The notes below the pieces were generated by a model. The model was given only the letters and a program-made list of their open reading frames with translations. It was not told where the DNA came from and made no database searches. 50,798 nt of DNA from an uncultured Ferrovum sp. (GTDB lineage Bacteria; Pseudomonadota; Gammaproteobacteria; Burkholderiales; Ferrovaceae), in assembly GCA_903893215.1 (NCBI GenBank), contig CAITLJ010000028.1, positions 1-50,798 on the forward strand. The letters are read 5' to 3'. This document shows positions 43,154 through 50,798 of the stretch, in pieces. Every line of letters starts with the position of its first letter. Within the stretch, counting starts at the first letter, position 1. A program made the position numbers and the translations under genes.

Positions 43154-44260
43154 TCAAGCCAGAACCGCGGAGACCGGCCTGCGCAAGGACCAGGGCATGG
43201 CCGGACCACGCCCAAACCGGACCACCAGATCGGGACGCTGCCCTGTCAGCCCGCAGAGCGAGGCAAACTGCGGACGCAATGCCGCCACCTCCACGGGTTG
43301 GTTGACCATGGCCGTACGAATGCCGAGCACCGTGGCTTGCAGCGCGAAGCGCTGAAAAGCGCGCCCCACGTCAACCCAGCCCTGCGGCGTTGCCGATGCA
43401 CCAACGAAGACAGCAAGCCCGGCTGAACTGCGCAGCTGACGCACCAGCTTGCGGTTTTCCTGAGTGCTGGTGTATAGCCAACCCATGGCCAGGTCGCCCA
43501 GCCAGGTGGGAAGGTTGGGGTTGCCGGTGCAGGCGCTGTACAGACCATCGCCACTGCGCAGTGCTGCTGGCGCGTTGAACCGGATCCAGCCATGCAATTC
43601 CCGGACAAAGGCCGGATCGGCAATCTGGGCAGTATTGGCTTCAATGATGCTGGCCAGCATGCGTTCCAGCATCGGTCGGTCCGTGAACAGGTGCAACTGC
43701 ACCTGCCCGACGACGGTGACGCGCGCCAGTGCCGACAGGTCAGCCTCACGCAGCGGCTTGCCGTCGAAGTCACCGCGGGTGGACTGACGCAGCGCAATGG
43801 CCCGGTACAAGGGGCTTATCTGGCTGGGGGCCGGAGTCAGTGTCACCTGGATGGCCAGACGTGCAGGGTCAAACCTGGGCTCGGCATGCAGGCCCTGAGC
43901 GGCCGCAGCCTGCACCAGATTTTCAGTCGCGCAACCCAGTGAAATGAACAGATGATGCAGGTCGGGATCGACCACCGGGCAGCGTCGCGCCAGGTCAGGC
44001 AGGATCATCATGCCCTGGTCGTCGATCACGAATTTCCAGCACTGGGTGTTGTGACTCGACGGTGCCAGCGTGGCGTAGCGCACCAATTCCAGCGCGCCCG
44101 CGCGGCGATCCGGACTGATCACGGCGGACGCATTGCGTTGCTGTGCCACGGCGGCCTGGTAGGCACGGTCCCCGGCAGCGCCAGAGCAACCGGTCAAGCC
44201 GGCAGCACCGGCCAGCCCGACTGCTGCGGACCCCAGCACACGCCTGCGGCAGTGATCCAT
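43154..44260 (-). CDS. Acg-type nitroreductase family protein, Tat lipoprotein-like
   Basis: A 368-residue FMN-dependent nitroreductase-like protein of the Acg family (two fused nitroreductase half-domains). Core motifs: YATLAPSSHNTQCWKF, where the FMN-contacting Arg/Ser loop lies, ALRQSTRGDFDGKPL, and QATVLGIRTAMVNQPVE near the C-terminus. The N-terminus MDHCRRRVLGSAAVG carries a twin-arginine motif, followed by GAAGLTGCSG, which resembles a lipobox with Cys near residue 25. A Tat-exported, membrane-attached flavoprotein is the likely outcome. The ATG at 44260 is chosen because it starts the signal. It is divergent from the 2OG oxygenase gene and leads into the ATPase gene. Confidence 0.85.
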   Translation of the reverse strand: MDHCRRRVLGSAAVGLAGAAGLTGCSGAAGDRAYQAAVAQQRNASAVISPDRRAGALELVRYATLAPSSHNTQCWKFVIDDQGMMILPDLARRCPVVDPDLHHLFISLGCATENLVQAAAAQGLHAEPRFDPARLAIQVTLTPAPSQISPLYRAIALRQSTRGDFDGKPLREADLSALARVTVVGQVQLHLFTDRPMLERMLASIIEANTAQIADPAFVRELHGWIRFNAPAALRSGDGLYSACTGNPNLPTWLGDLAMGWLYTSTQENRKLVRQLRSSAGLAVFVGASATPQGWVDVGRAFQRFALQATVLGIRTAMVNQPVEVAALRPQFASLCGLTGQRPDLVVRFGRGPAMPWSLRRPVSAVLA

Positions 44261-44402
44261 CGTCGGGCACTCCAGATGAGGTGGCAACCCAGCGTGCCGC
44301 AGATGGCGCGGCAACTCGGTGGGATGACGAACAGAGCCCGCCTGCGCGGCACGCAATACTTTTTGCAGAGCCGCACACTGCGGCCAGTTCAGGAGTTTTC
44401 GC

Positions 44403-45041
44403 ATGCCACGCAACGGACCAATCGAGTTTCACGACTTTCTGCCGCCGCCGCTGTTTCATGCACTGCGTCAGGAGGCGCTTGGCCTGACCGGCGTGGAACG
44501 CAGCTATGTGCCCACCCACAAACAGGGGGGCACCGTAGCCTTCGATACCCTGTGCTGTTGCGCCCCCGACATGACTGCCTACTACCGCTCGACAGCCCTG
44601 CACCAGCAGATTTCCGCCGCGCTGGACTGCCAGGTGCGACCCACCCCCCAGCGTGACCAGAGCTCGCTTTCGCTGCTGGTTTATGACCGGCCGGGCGATC
44701 AGATTGGCTGGCATCGTGACCTGAATTTTTACCGGGGTCGTCACTTCACCCTGCTGGTGCCATTGGTCAACGTGGGCTTTGCCGCGGGTCAACGATCGCA
44801 TGCCCGCCTCTCGGTGCGTGAACCGGGCCAACCAGACCGGGTGGTCGACACCGGTGCCAATCACGCGGTGCTGTTCGAGGGTGCGCACCTGCTGCACAGC
44901 GTGTCGCGCTTGCTGGCAGGCGAACGACGCATCGTACTGAGCATGACTTTTTGCTCGGACAGTCACGCCACCTTCTCGCAGGGAGTGGCACGCCGCATCA
45001 AGGACACTGCCTTCTTCGGCCTGCGCGCACTGTGGACCTGA
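44403..45041 (+). CDS. 2-oxoglutarate/Fe(II)-dependent oxygenase (AlkB/P4H-like)
   Basis: A 212-residue jelly-roll oxygenase. The iron-binding facial triad is visible: HxD in IGWHRDLNFY (H104, D106) and distal His in LLHSVSRLLAGERR, with the following Arg-Arg for 2-oxoglutarate. The pattern LVYDRPGDQIGWHRD resembles the AlkB motif, but the exact substrate (nucleic acid, protein or small molecule) is not deducible. It is separated by one base from the next gene, a molybdenum-enzyme [2Fe-2S] subunit, so the three genes 44403-47651 likely form an operon. The start codon is 6 bp after the divergent upstream region. Confidence 0.85.
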   Translation: MPRNGPIEFHDFLPPPLFHALRQEALGLTGVERSYVPTHKQGGTVAFDTLCCCAPDMTAYYRSTALHQQISAALDCQVRPTPQRDQSSLSLLVYDRPGDQIGWHRDLNFYRGRHFTLLVPLVNVGFAAGQRSHARLSVREPGQPDRVVDTGANHAVLFEGAHLLHSVSRLLAGERRIVLSMTFCSDSHATFSQGVARRIKDTAFFGLRALWT

Positions 45042-45042
45042 C

Positions 45043-45519
45043 ATGAAAAATCCGATCCATTTCCAGCTCAATGGCCAGGCCGTCACCCTCGACATCGATG
45101 ACGAGCGCCCCTTGCTGGGTGTGCTGCGCGGCGAACTTGGCCTGACCGGCACCAAGTATGGTTGTGGCGCCGCACTCTGCGGCGCTTGCACCGTGATGGC
45201 TGACGGGCAGGCTGTGCGTGCCTGCAAGACGCCACTGCGCAATGTGGCCGGCAAATCGGTGGTCACCGTGGAGGGCCTGATGCACAGGGGGAAACTGTCT
45301 GCACTGCAGCAGGCCTTCATCGATTTTGGCGCATTCCAATGCGGGTACTGCACGTCCGGCATGCTGATGTCGGCCACCCTACTGCTGCACAACAGCCCGC
45401 ATCCCACGCGCGCTGAAATCGTCAGCCATATGGAACGCAATCTGTGCCGCTGTGGTGCCCATCAGCGCATCGTGATGGCGATTGAAGCCGCCGCACTGCA
45501 GCGCAGGCAGCCTGCATGA
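45043..45519 (+). CDS. iorA: [2Fe-2S] subunit of IorAB-type molybdenum hydroxylase
   Basis: A 158-residue small subunit of a xanthine-dehydrogenase-family enzyme. It has a plant-ferredoxin-type cluster (KYGCGAALCGACTVM with further Cys in RACKTPL) and a helical cluster (FQCGYCTSGMLMSA and NLCRCGAHQR). It passes electrons from the molybdenum centre to the acceptor. It overlaps the large subunit by 4 bp. The two-subunit arrangement without a FAD subunit is the IorAB (isoquinoline 1-oxidoreductase) type; the substrate may be any aldehyde or N-heterocycle. Confidence 0.9.
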   Translation: MKNPIHFQLNGQAVTLDIDDERPLLGVLRGELGLTGTKYGCGAALCGACTVMADGQAVRACKTPLRNVAGKSVVTVEGLMHRGKLSALQQAFIDFGAFQCGYCTSGMLMSATLLLHNSPHPTRAEIVSHMERNLCRCGAHQRIVMAIEAAALQRRQPA

Positions 45520-47651
45520 GCGCGCGCCAGCCGCTGGAACGGCGCCGCTTCCTGCAACTGCTGGGGGGTGGCATCGTGGTGCTGGTGGGCCTGGGACCCG
45601 ACGCGTTGCAAGCCGAGGGAGCTTCGCATCTGGTGCCGGAGGACTTCAATGCCTTTCTGGTGGTGGGCGAGAACGGCCGCATCACGCTGCTCTCGGGCAA
45701 GGTCGAAATGGGTCAGGGCGTGATGACCTCACAGGCTCAGATGCTGGCCGAGGAATTGGGGGTGGCACTGAACGCGATCGATGTCGTGCTCGGTGATACC
45801 GATCGCTGCCCGTGGGATATGGGGACGTACGGTTCGCTGACCACCAGCACGTTTGGCCCGGCACTGCGCGCGGCCGGAGCGCAGGCGCGCAGCGCCCTGG
45901 TCTCGCTGGCAGCCGGGCGTTTGGGTGTGCCCGAGGCACAGTTGCGGGTACGCAATGGTGTGGTGAGCGTACGCGGCGCGCCGGAGAAATCGATCAGCTT
46001 CGGTGCCCTGTCGAAGGGTGCGCGGATGGTGCGCGTGGTCGACCAGCCGGCCGTGCTGCGGGCCGTCGCCACTTTCCAGATCATTGGCACCTCGCCGGTG
46101 CGGCTCGATGCCATTCAAAAAGTGACCGGGGCAGCCAAATACACGGCAGACATCCGGCGGCCCGGCATGTTGTATGCCCATCTGCTGCGCCCGCCCATGC
46201 ATGGCGCCACCCGCACCAGTCTGGTTGTCGCCAGTGCCGAGCGCCTGCCGGGTGTCACGGTGGTGCACGAAGATGACCTGATCGCGGTGTTGCATGCGGA
46301 CGATGAATCGGCTGCGCTGGCCTTGGCCGCGCTTCATGCCACCTGGGCGTTGCCGGACGCCACGCTGGACCAGGACAATATCTTCGAACATTTGCTGGCC
46401 ACCTCGCCAGAACCCCGCGAGGTGACACGTCTGGGTGACCCGGTGGCAGCACGCAAGCTGGCCGTCAGGGTATTCGATACCACCTTTCACAAGGGCTACG
46501 TGGCACATGCTGCCCTGGAACCGCATGCCGCGCTGGCCGAATTCAGCCGGGGGCGCATGACGGTGTGGGCTTCTACCCAGACCCCCTTTCCGACCCGTGA
46601 CGGCATCGCCAAGGCGCTTGGTCTGCCGATCAGCGCCGTACGTGTGATCACGCCCCTGATTGGTGGCGGGTTTGGCGGCAAGAGTGCCTTTGGACAGGCG
46701 ATCGAAGCCGCGCGTCTGGCGCGGATCACCGGCAAGCCGGTGCAGGTGGCCTGGTCACGCGCTGACGAATTTTACAACGACACCTTCGATCCCGCAGCGC
46801 TGGTCACCATCGCTTCCGGAGTCGACCAGGCAGGCCTTGTTTCGCTTTGGGATTACAGCGTGATCGCCGCCGGCACCCGTGGCACCAAGCTGCCCTATGC
46901 CCCGCCCAACCTGCGCGTCCGCTCGTCGGGCAAGCTGTTCGAGACAGCGGGGACCGATGCGCCGTCCGTGCATCCGTTTGCGGTGGGTGCATGGCGTGGA
47001 CCAGGTGCCAACATGAACGTATTTGCCGCCGAGTCGCAAATCGACATCATGGCGGCGGCCCTAGGGATTGATGCGCTGGAATTCCGCCTGCGCAATCTCA
47101 CCGATGCGCGGATGCGGCGTGTGCTGCAGACCGCTGCCAGCACCTTCGGCTGGAAGGCGTCGACGACACCAGCCGCAGGTGGACGAGGCTGCGGCGTGGC
47201 CTGCTGTATTGATGCAGGGACCTACGTGGCCACCATGGCCGAAGTGCAGGTCGACCTGCGCAGTGGTCGCGTGCATGTGCTGCGCGTGGTGTGTGCAGAA
47301 GATCTGGGGCTGGTAATCAACCCGGAGGGTGCCCGCATGCAGATCGAAGGCGGGCTGACCATGGGCTTGGGTTATGTGCTGAGCGAGGAACTGCGCTTTC
47401 ACGGCGGTGAGATCCTGGACCGCAATTTCGATTCCTACGAGATACCGCGCTTCAGCGTGGTACCACGTATCGAGGCCGTGCTGGTGCAGAACGACACCCT
47501 GGCACCGCAGGGTGGCGGCGAACCCGCGATCACCACTACGGGCGCCGTGATCGCCAATGCCGTGTATGCGGCCACCGGCGTGCGCATGCTGCGGCTGCCC
47601 ATGTTGCCCGCGCGGCTGCAGCAGGCGATGCTGGCACAAGGCATTCACTGA
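45516..47651 (+). CDS. iorB: molybdopterin-binding subunit of IorAB-type hydroxylase, Tat signal
   Basis: A 711-residue molybdenum-binding catalytic subunit. N-terminal twin-arginine signal (LERRRFLQLLGGGIVVLVG), so the pair is exported folded and the small subunit travels with it. Molybdopterin-binding motifs GGGFGGKSAFG and AVGAWRGPGANMN, and the conserved active-site Glu in GGGEPAITTTGAV. The family oxidises aldehydes, isoquinoline-type heterocycles or similar by hydroxylation with water. No c-type cytochrome subunit, often found as third gene, is adjacent, so the electron acceptor is unknown. Preceded by the 2OG oxygenase and the small subunit in one apparent operon. Confidence 0.92.
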   Translation: MSARQPLERRRFLQLLGGGIVVLVGLGPDALQAEGASHLVPEDFNAFLVVGENGRITLLSGKVEMGQGVMTSQAQMLAEELGVALNAIDVVLGDTDRCPWDMGTYGSLTTSTFGPALRAAGAQARSALVSLAAGRLGVPEAQLRVRNGVVSVRGAPEKSISFGALSKGARMVRVVDQPAVLRAVATFQIIGTSPVRLDAIQKVTGAAKYTADIRRPGMLYAHLLRPPMHGATRTSLVVASAERLPGVTVVHEDDLIAVLHADDESAALALAALHATWALPDATLDQDNIFEHLLATSPEPREVTRLGDPVAARKLAVRVFDTTFHKGYVAHAALEPHAALAEFSRGRMTVWASTQTPFPTRDGIAKALGLPISAVRVITPLIGGGFGGKSAFGQAIEAARLARITGKPVQVAWSRADEFYNDTFDPAALVTIASGVDQAGLVSLWDYSVIAAGTRGTKLPYAPPNLRVRSSGKLFETAGTDAPSVHPFAVGAWRGPGANMNVFAAESQIDIMAAALGIDALEFRLRNLTDARMRRVLQTAASTFGWKASTTPAAGGRGCGVACCIDAGTYVATMAEVQVDLRSGRVHVLRVVCAEDLGLVINPEGARMQIEGGLTMGLGYVLSEELRFHGGEILDRNFDSYEIPRFSVVPRIEAVLVQNDTLAPQGGGEPAITTTGAVIANAVYAATGVRMLRLPMLPARLQQAMLAQGIH

Positions 47652-47669
47652 CCACGGCCTGCAACGCTC

Positions 47670-48053
47670 TCAGTCCGTGGCGTGCTGGGCCTCGCGCTTT
47701 GCCGCACATGCAGCACAACGCAGGGCCTCGGGCTGCGCCATCAGGCGCGCAAAACCGATTGACGCCCCGCAATCCGTGCAGATGCCGTAAATACCGCCAT
47801 GGATCCGCCCCAGCGCCGCACTCAGATTGGCAATCTCGCTGAAGTCGCGCGCAGACAGTGCGCCATCCACTTCACGTGCGCCGTCACGCTGCATCACGTC
47901 ATTGCTGTCCTGCTGCCGCTCGGTCTCGGCGTGATCGACAAAGGACTCCTGCCCCTGCCTGACGGCGACCTGCGACTGGCGTTGCGCCAGTTGACCGGCA
48001 AGCATGTCAGCCAGCTGGTCACGTTGGGCGACACTGAGCGGCGTGTTCTGCAT
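47670..48053 (-). CDS. TraR/DksA family zinc-finger protein
   Basis: A 127-residue protein with a helical N-terminal coiled-coil and a C4 zinc finger, IYGICTDCGASIGFARL followed by LRCAACAAK. The four cysteines are intact, as in DksA. It is shorter than E. coli DksA (151) and lacks the full-length coiled-coil tip, so it belongs to the DksA-like/DksA2 or TraR-like group, which may act at the RNA polymerase secondary channel. It is convergent with iorB, 18 bp apart. Confidence 0.88.
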   Translation of the reverse strand: MQNTPLSVAQRDQLADMLAGQLAQRQSQVAVRQGQESFVDHAETERQQDSNDVMQRDGAREVDGALSARDFSEIANLSAALGRIHGGIYGICTDCGASIGFARLMAQPEALRCAACAAKREAQHATD

Positions 48054-48168
48054 GGAAGACCCTCCGCCGGTTGGCGCTGCGCCCGATGCGCCACAATCCC
48101 CCGGTCAGATGCCGAGCATGGTGCATGGCGCGTTGTGCTTCTGTGCGCTGAGCAACACCCAGCCAGCC

Positions 48169-49182
48169 TCAGAAGACAGCGTGATCGCCCAGTTCCGCAG
48201 CCGCGGTGCCGCGCGCCGCGTCAGCATAAAAATCAAACAGGGTCTGCGTGCCTGTGGCAGGCGTTGCCTCTGCGTCATACCGGCCAGTCGCGGGATTGAG
48301 CGCCAGCATTGACTCGGTCGCGTAATAACGGCCAATCCTTGCAAGCCCGGCCTTGGCACGCAGCGGAGGAATGAACAGGCCAAGCACGGTGAGCATGACG
48401 ATGATCACATCGAGCAGGCGCACGGGGACATGGCTGAAGCGCGGCGGCTGTCCGAACAACGCGAACAGACGTTCCCCCTGCTCGATCGGCGTGATCGCCG
48501 GCCCGGGGCCACCGATCGGCAGGATGCGATTGTGGCGATGTTCGTCCTGCAGGCAGCCCGCCAGATAGTCGCCGAGGTCGTCATCGCTGATCGGCTTGCA
48601 GGCAGTCAGGCGACCATCACCGAACACCAGAAAAGGCTTGCCAGCGCGCACGCGCCCGATCTGGCCCGATAGTGACTTGAAAAAGGCGGTGGGCCGCACG
48701 ATCGACCAGCGCAGGCCGGAATCGATCAGTTCATGCTCGAAAGCCAGTTTGGCTTGCTGGAACGCCAGCAGGGGCTTCTGCACACAGATTGCCGAGAGCA
48801 GCACAAAGTGCGTGACGCCGGCTTGTCTGGCGGCTTGCAGCACCTCCAGATGGGCACGATGATCAATCGCCCAGGCATCCTTTGGCGCGCCGGTACGCGA
48901 CGCCAGGCAGGACACCACCGCATCAAAATGCTCGCCATGAAATCCCTGCTGCGCAAGCGATGTGGCATCGGTCACATCGCACTCGCGCACCGCGGCCCCC
49001 GGCAACAACTGCGCCAGATCGGCCATGGCCAGCCTGCCGCCCACCCCGGCGCGCGCGCGGACCAGACACACCACATCATGTCCACGCCGCACCAGTGCGC
49101 GCACGGTGGCCCGACCAATCGTACCAGTGGCACCGACCACACAAACCCGTTGTTTACCGTGCGTCATGGCAACCGCGTTCAT
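48169..49182 (-). CDS. BciA-like NAD(P)H-binding reductase
   Basis: A 337-residue extended SDR/NmrA-type protein with an N-terminal Rossmann motif (CVVGATGTIGRATV). The C-terminal part, YYATESMLALNPATGRYDAEATPATG, then LFDFYA, matches BciA, the NADPH-dependent divinyl chlorophyllide 8-vinyl reductase of phototrophs, closely enough to suggest that family. No other chlorophyll gene is in the window, so the physiological substrate may differ. A hydrophobic stretch (LLDVIIVMLTVLGLFIPPL) could be a membrane-associated helix. GGAGAAGG lies before the ATG. Confidence 0.75.
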   Translation of the reverse strand: MNAVAMTHGKQRVCVVGATGTIGRATVRALVRRGHDVVCLVRARAGVGGRLAMADLAQLLPGAAVRECDVTDATSLAQQGFHGEHFDAVVSCLASRTGAPKDAWAIDHRAHLEVLQAARQAGVTHFVLLSAICVQKPLLAFQQAKLAFEHELIDSGLRWSIVRPTAFFKSLSGQIGRVRAGKPFLVFGDGRLTACKPISDDDLGDYLAGCLQDEHRHNRILPIGGPGPAITPIEQGERLFALFGQPPRFSHVPVRLLDVIIVMLTVLGLFIPPLRAKAGLARIGRYYATESMLALNPATGRYDAEATPATGTQTLFDFYADAARGTAAAELGDHAVF

Positions 49183-49440
49183 TCACCTTCTCCCGTCTCG
49201 TTGTTCTGGGCTGGTGCGCCTGTGCCGGCAAGTTTATCGTTCGCTGGCACCGGGCGACCAGAGCCGCGCCGGGATACGCAGGTGCCAGTTCGCGCGGCTT
49301 CGGTCAGGACCTCACCTGAAGCTGGGTAGGGTGCCGAACCGACACCGGCGGAGACCTTTGCGACCGTTGACAGCCAGACCCCCATGGCGGCATTCCCGCC
49401 TCACCGTGCGGGCTGAATGTTGTCATGGAGAATCCGCATC

Positions 49441-50415
49441 ATGGAAGACTCGCAGCCTGTTGCTTGCGCACTGCCCTCGTCCTCGTCCGGCCCCGCTCCT
49501 TCGCCACCCCCGGTTCCGTCGAAGCATCATCTGCCGCCACCGTCCGGGACAGACAGGGCATCCATTGCCGGTCATGCGCTCGATCTGACCTCCGACGAGG
49601 ATCTGGGCATCGGCATCATGAATCTGATCAGCATCGAGGAGCATCTTTTTTTTACGGCCAACAAGACCGGCAAGCCGCAGTATTACGAGCACTTGCTGGA
49701 AGTGCGGGAGATGCGCAAGGAACTGCTGAAGAAGATCGTGGTGTCATTTGAAGGGGAAGTGTGGTGCATCAGCAAGCATCTGCTGGCGTCATCGATGCGG
49801 CTGATGGAAGTGGGCACCAAGGAGCTCACAGTGCACGGCGTGGCCACCGCGCAGCCCTATTTTGAGAAATCTTACCGACTGTTCCGCATGTTCTGGGAAA
49901 TCGTCCTGCAGCAACCGACAGCACCAGCCGACGCGAGCACCGGGGCAAACAGCGGTCAAATGCCAGTGCGGGAAGCAGCCCCCCCCGAACACAGGGAGTC
50001 GGCTACCGCGCCGTCAACACAGGAGGTGCTGTTCTTTTATGAACCCACCTGCCCGCATTGCAAGGCGCTGGAATTGTTCCTGACCAGCAATCACCTGTAC
50101 GAGCGCTTCAGGATCACCAGGAAAGATGTCACGTCCGATGCCGCCAACCGGGCCGAGATCGAACGGCTGTGCAAGGACTGCCTGACCGCTGCAGGCGAAT
50201 GGGAAGTGCCGATGGTGGTGCACGATGGCACGTGTGCCATGGGAGAGGCCGCTGCCATGCGCCTGTTCCGCCATCTGGTATGGGACGGCGTGAAAATGCT
50301 CCGGCAATCCGTCACCGCGGTGGTGGATCAGGGGGACCTACCGCCGCATGTCAGGCGCCATATCGAAAATTACAGCGCGGCCGTGGATGCTGCACTTGAC
50401 TGCTGCAAGGAGTAG
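49441..50415 (+). CDS. two-domain hypothetical: helical domain plus CPHC thioredoxin-fold
   Basis: A 324-residue protein. After a low-complexity Ser/Pro start, residues about 45-160 form a conserved-looking helical domain (LGIGIMNLISIEEHLFF, EVREMRKELLKKIVV, EVWCISKHLLASSMRLMEVG). A linker rich in Ala/Pro/Ser follows, then a glutaredoxin/thioredoxin-like domain at about 195-285 with VLFFYEPTCPHCKALELF as the active-site CPHC and EVPMVVHDG as the cis-Pro loop. I recognise no name. The CPHC motif suggests a thiol-disulfide function. GGAG sits ten bases before the ATG at 49441; an ATG at 49417 is in frame but less likely. Confidence 0.7.
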   Translation: MEDSQPVACALPSSSSGPAPSPPPVPSKHHLPPPSGTDRASIAGHALDLTSDEDLGIGIMNLISIEEHLFFTANKTGKPQYYEHLLEVREMRKELLKKIVVSFEGEVWCISKHLLASSMRLMEVGTKELTVHGVATAQPYFEKSYRLFRMFWEIVLQQPTAPADASTGANSGQMPVREAAPPEHRESATAPSTQEVLFFYEPTCPHCKALELFLTSNHLYERFRITRKDVTSDAANRAEIERLCKDCLTAAGEWEVPMVVHDGTCAMGEAAAMRLFRHLVWDGVKMLRQSVTAVVDQGDLPPHVRRHIENYSAAVDAALDCCKE

Positions 50416-50595
50416 TCGGCCCGGGCAGACAGGACGTGGGCGGTTGTCCGGTGCGATTTCGTTCATTCTGTCGCGCAGCCGGCGCCGCCAGCCGAAGCGC
50501 TTGTGCACGGAGAGCCCTTCGCACTCAGCGCAGGCATTGGCACTGATGTGCTCGACCTCAATCGCGGCCGGGTTGCCGCGCCAGGACTCGTCCAT
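50338..50595 (-). CDS. possible 85-residue Cys-containing small protein (doubtful)
   Basis: An ATG-started frame whose first half has some protein-like character (EHISANACAECEGLSVHKRF), with a CxxC pair. Its last quarter overlaps the 3' end of the preceding gene on the other strand. No clear ribosome site. It may be real, a decayed remnant, or chance. No family recognised. Confidence 0.2.
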   Translation of the reverse strand: MDESWRGNPAAIEVEHISANACAECEGLSVHKRFGWRRRLRDRMNEIAPDNRPRPVCPGRLLLAAVKCSIHGRAVIFDMAPDMRR

Positions 50596-50636
50596 GCTTA
50601 CTCCGCGAGCACTGCGGCGCCAGTCTCCAAAATACC

Positions 50637-50798
50637 TTTCCTGCCTTTCCTGCCTTTACTGCCTTTTCGGTCTTGTCGGTTTTGTCCCTCCTGTCGGCCT
50701 TGTCGGCTTTGTCGGCCTTGTCGGTCTTGTCGGTCTTGTCGGTCTTGTCGGTCGTGCTGGTCGTGCTGGTCGTGCTGGTCGTGCTGGTCGTGCTGGTC
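50637..50798. repeat. tandem array of eighteen 9-bp units to the window edge
   Basis: An uninterrupted series of nonamers in strict register: TTTCCTGCC x2, TTTACTGCC, then diverged copies of TTGTCGGTC, four perfect TTGTCGGTC (50718-50753) and five perfect GTGCTGGTC (50754-50798). The minus strand has two open frames: one reads DQH/DRQ/GRK-type triplets and stops at 50598, the other TST/TDK/ADK/AGK triplets and stops at 50558. So it may be the C-terminal tail of a gene entering from the right. Not a CRISPR array: unit length and absence of spacers. Confidence 0.85.

Noticed and set aside
49183-49440. possible riboswitch between the BciA-like gene and the CPHC gene
   Set aside because: GC-rich with some potential stems, but I could not match it to any known riboswitch consensus; no claim made.
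50637-50798. CRISPR-like repeat array
   Set aside because: Units are 9 bp with no spacers and no cas genes nearby; it is a simple tandem repeat.

Overview
This window comes from a GC-rich proteobacterial chromosome. I favour a Gammaproteobacterium: RlmJ, DUF1415, the dadA/dadX pair with a divergent Lrp-type regulator, and nirB-nirD-transporter-kinase-nitrate reductase genes all have counterparts in Pseudomonas-like genomes. A betaproteobacterium cannot be excluded and no rRNA or ribosomal marker is present. Genes are tightly packed, often with 4-bp ATGA overlaps. I found no tRNA, rRNA, CRISPR array, insertion sequence or prophage.

Layout. Positions 1-10.4 kb: a CysB-type regulator, an O6-methylguanine methyltransferase on the opposite strand, then an assimilatory nitrate operon (nirB, nirD, MFS nitrate transporter, fused PP2C phosphatase/Ser-Thr kinase, catalytic nitrate reductase). 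The operon would import nitrate and reduce it through nitrite to ammonium. 10.4-14.1 kb: TonB-dependent receptor, DUF1415 protein, RlmJ. 14.1-21.6 kb: amino-acid handling, with two LysE-type exporters, a DAACS carboxylate/amino-acid symporter, a GNAT-asparaginase II fusion, and dadA-dadX divergent from an Lrp-type gene across two identical 17-bp palindromic sites. 21.6-27.5 kb: a Tat-exported flavin amine oxidase with an overlapping cytochrome c, a Baeyer-Villiger-type monooxygenase divergent from a TetR regulator and SDR enzyme, and a TMEM175-like channel. 27.6-33.7 kb: GNAT, DUF1684 protein, oleate hydratase, CPA1 antiporter, GST and a DUF2383 four-helix protein.

33.7-40.7 kb is the least ordinary part. 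A non-coding stretch with three consecutive hairpins precedes a 60-codon ORF and katG. Then come a double-propeller WD40 protein and an overlapping SUMF1-like protein that lacks the copper-binding cysteines. They converge on a previously unlisted 59-residue Gly/Ala/Pro-rich peptide gene sitting just behind an ATP-grasp ligase. The peptide gene has a good Shine-Dalgarno site partly inside a hairpin. The set resembles a peptide-modification cassette, but this is inference, and a motility-protein-like (YjfB) reading of the peptide tail is a serious alternative.

40.7-50.8 kb: a P3-type ATPase with a Thr-Pro repeat tail, a Tat lipoprotein-like nitroreductase, a 2-oxoglutarate oxygenase in an apparent operon with an IorAB-type molybdenum hydroxylase, a DksA-like zinc-finger protein, a BciA-like reductase, a two-domain protein with a CPHC redox motif, and a perfect-register array of eighteen 9-bp units that runs to the window edge.
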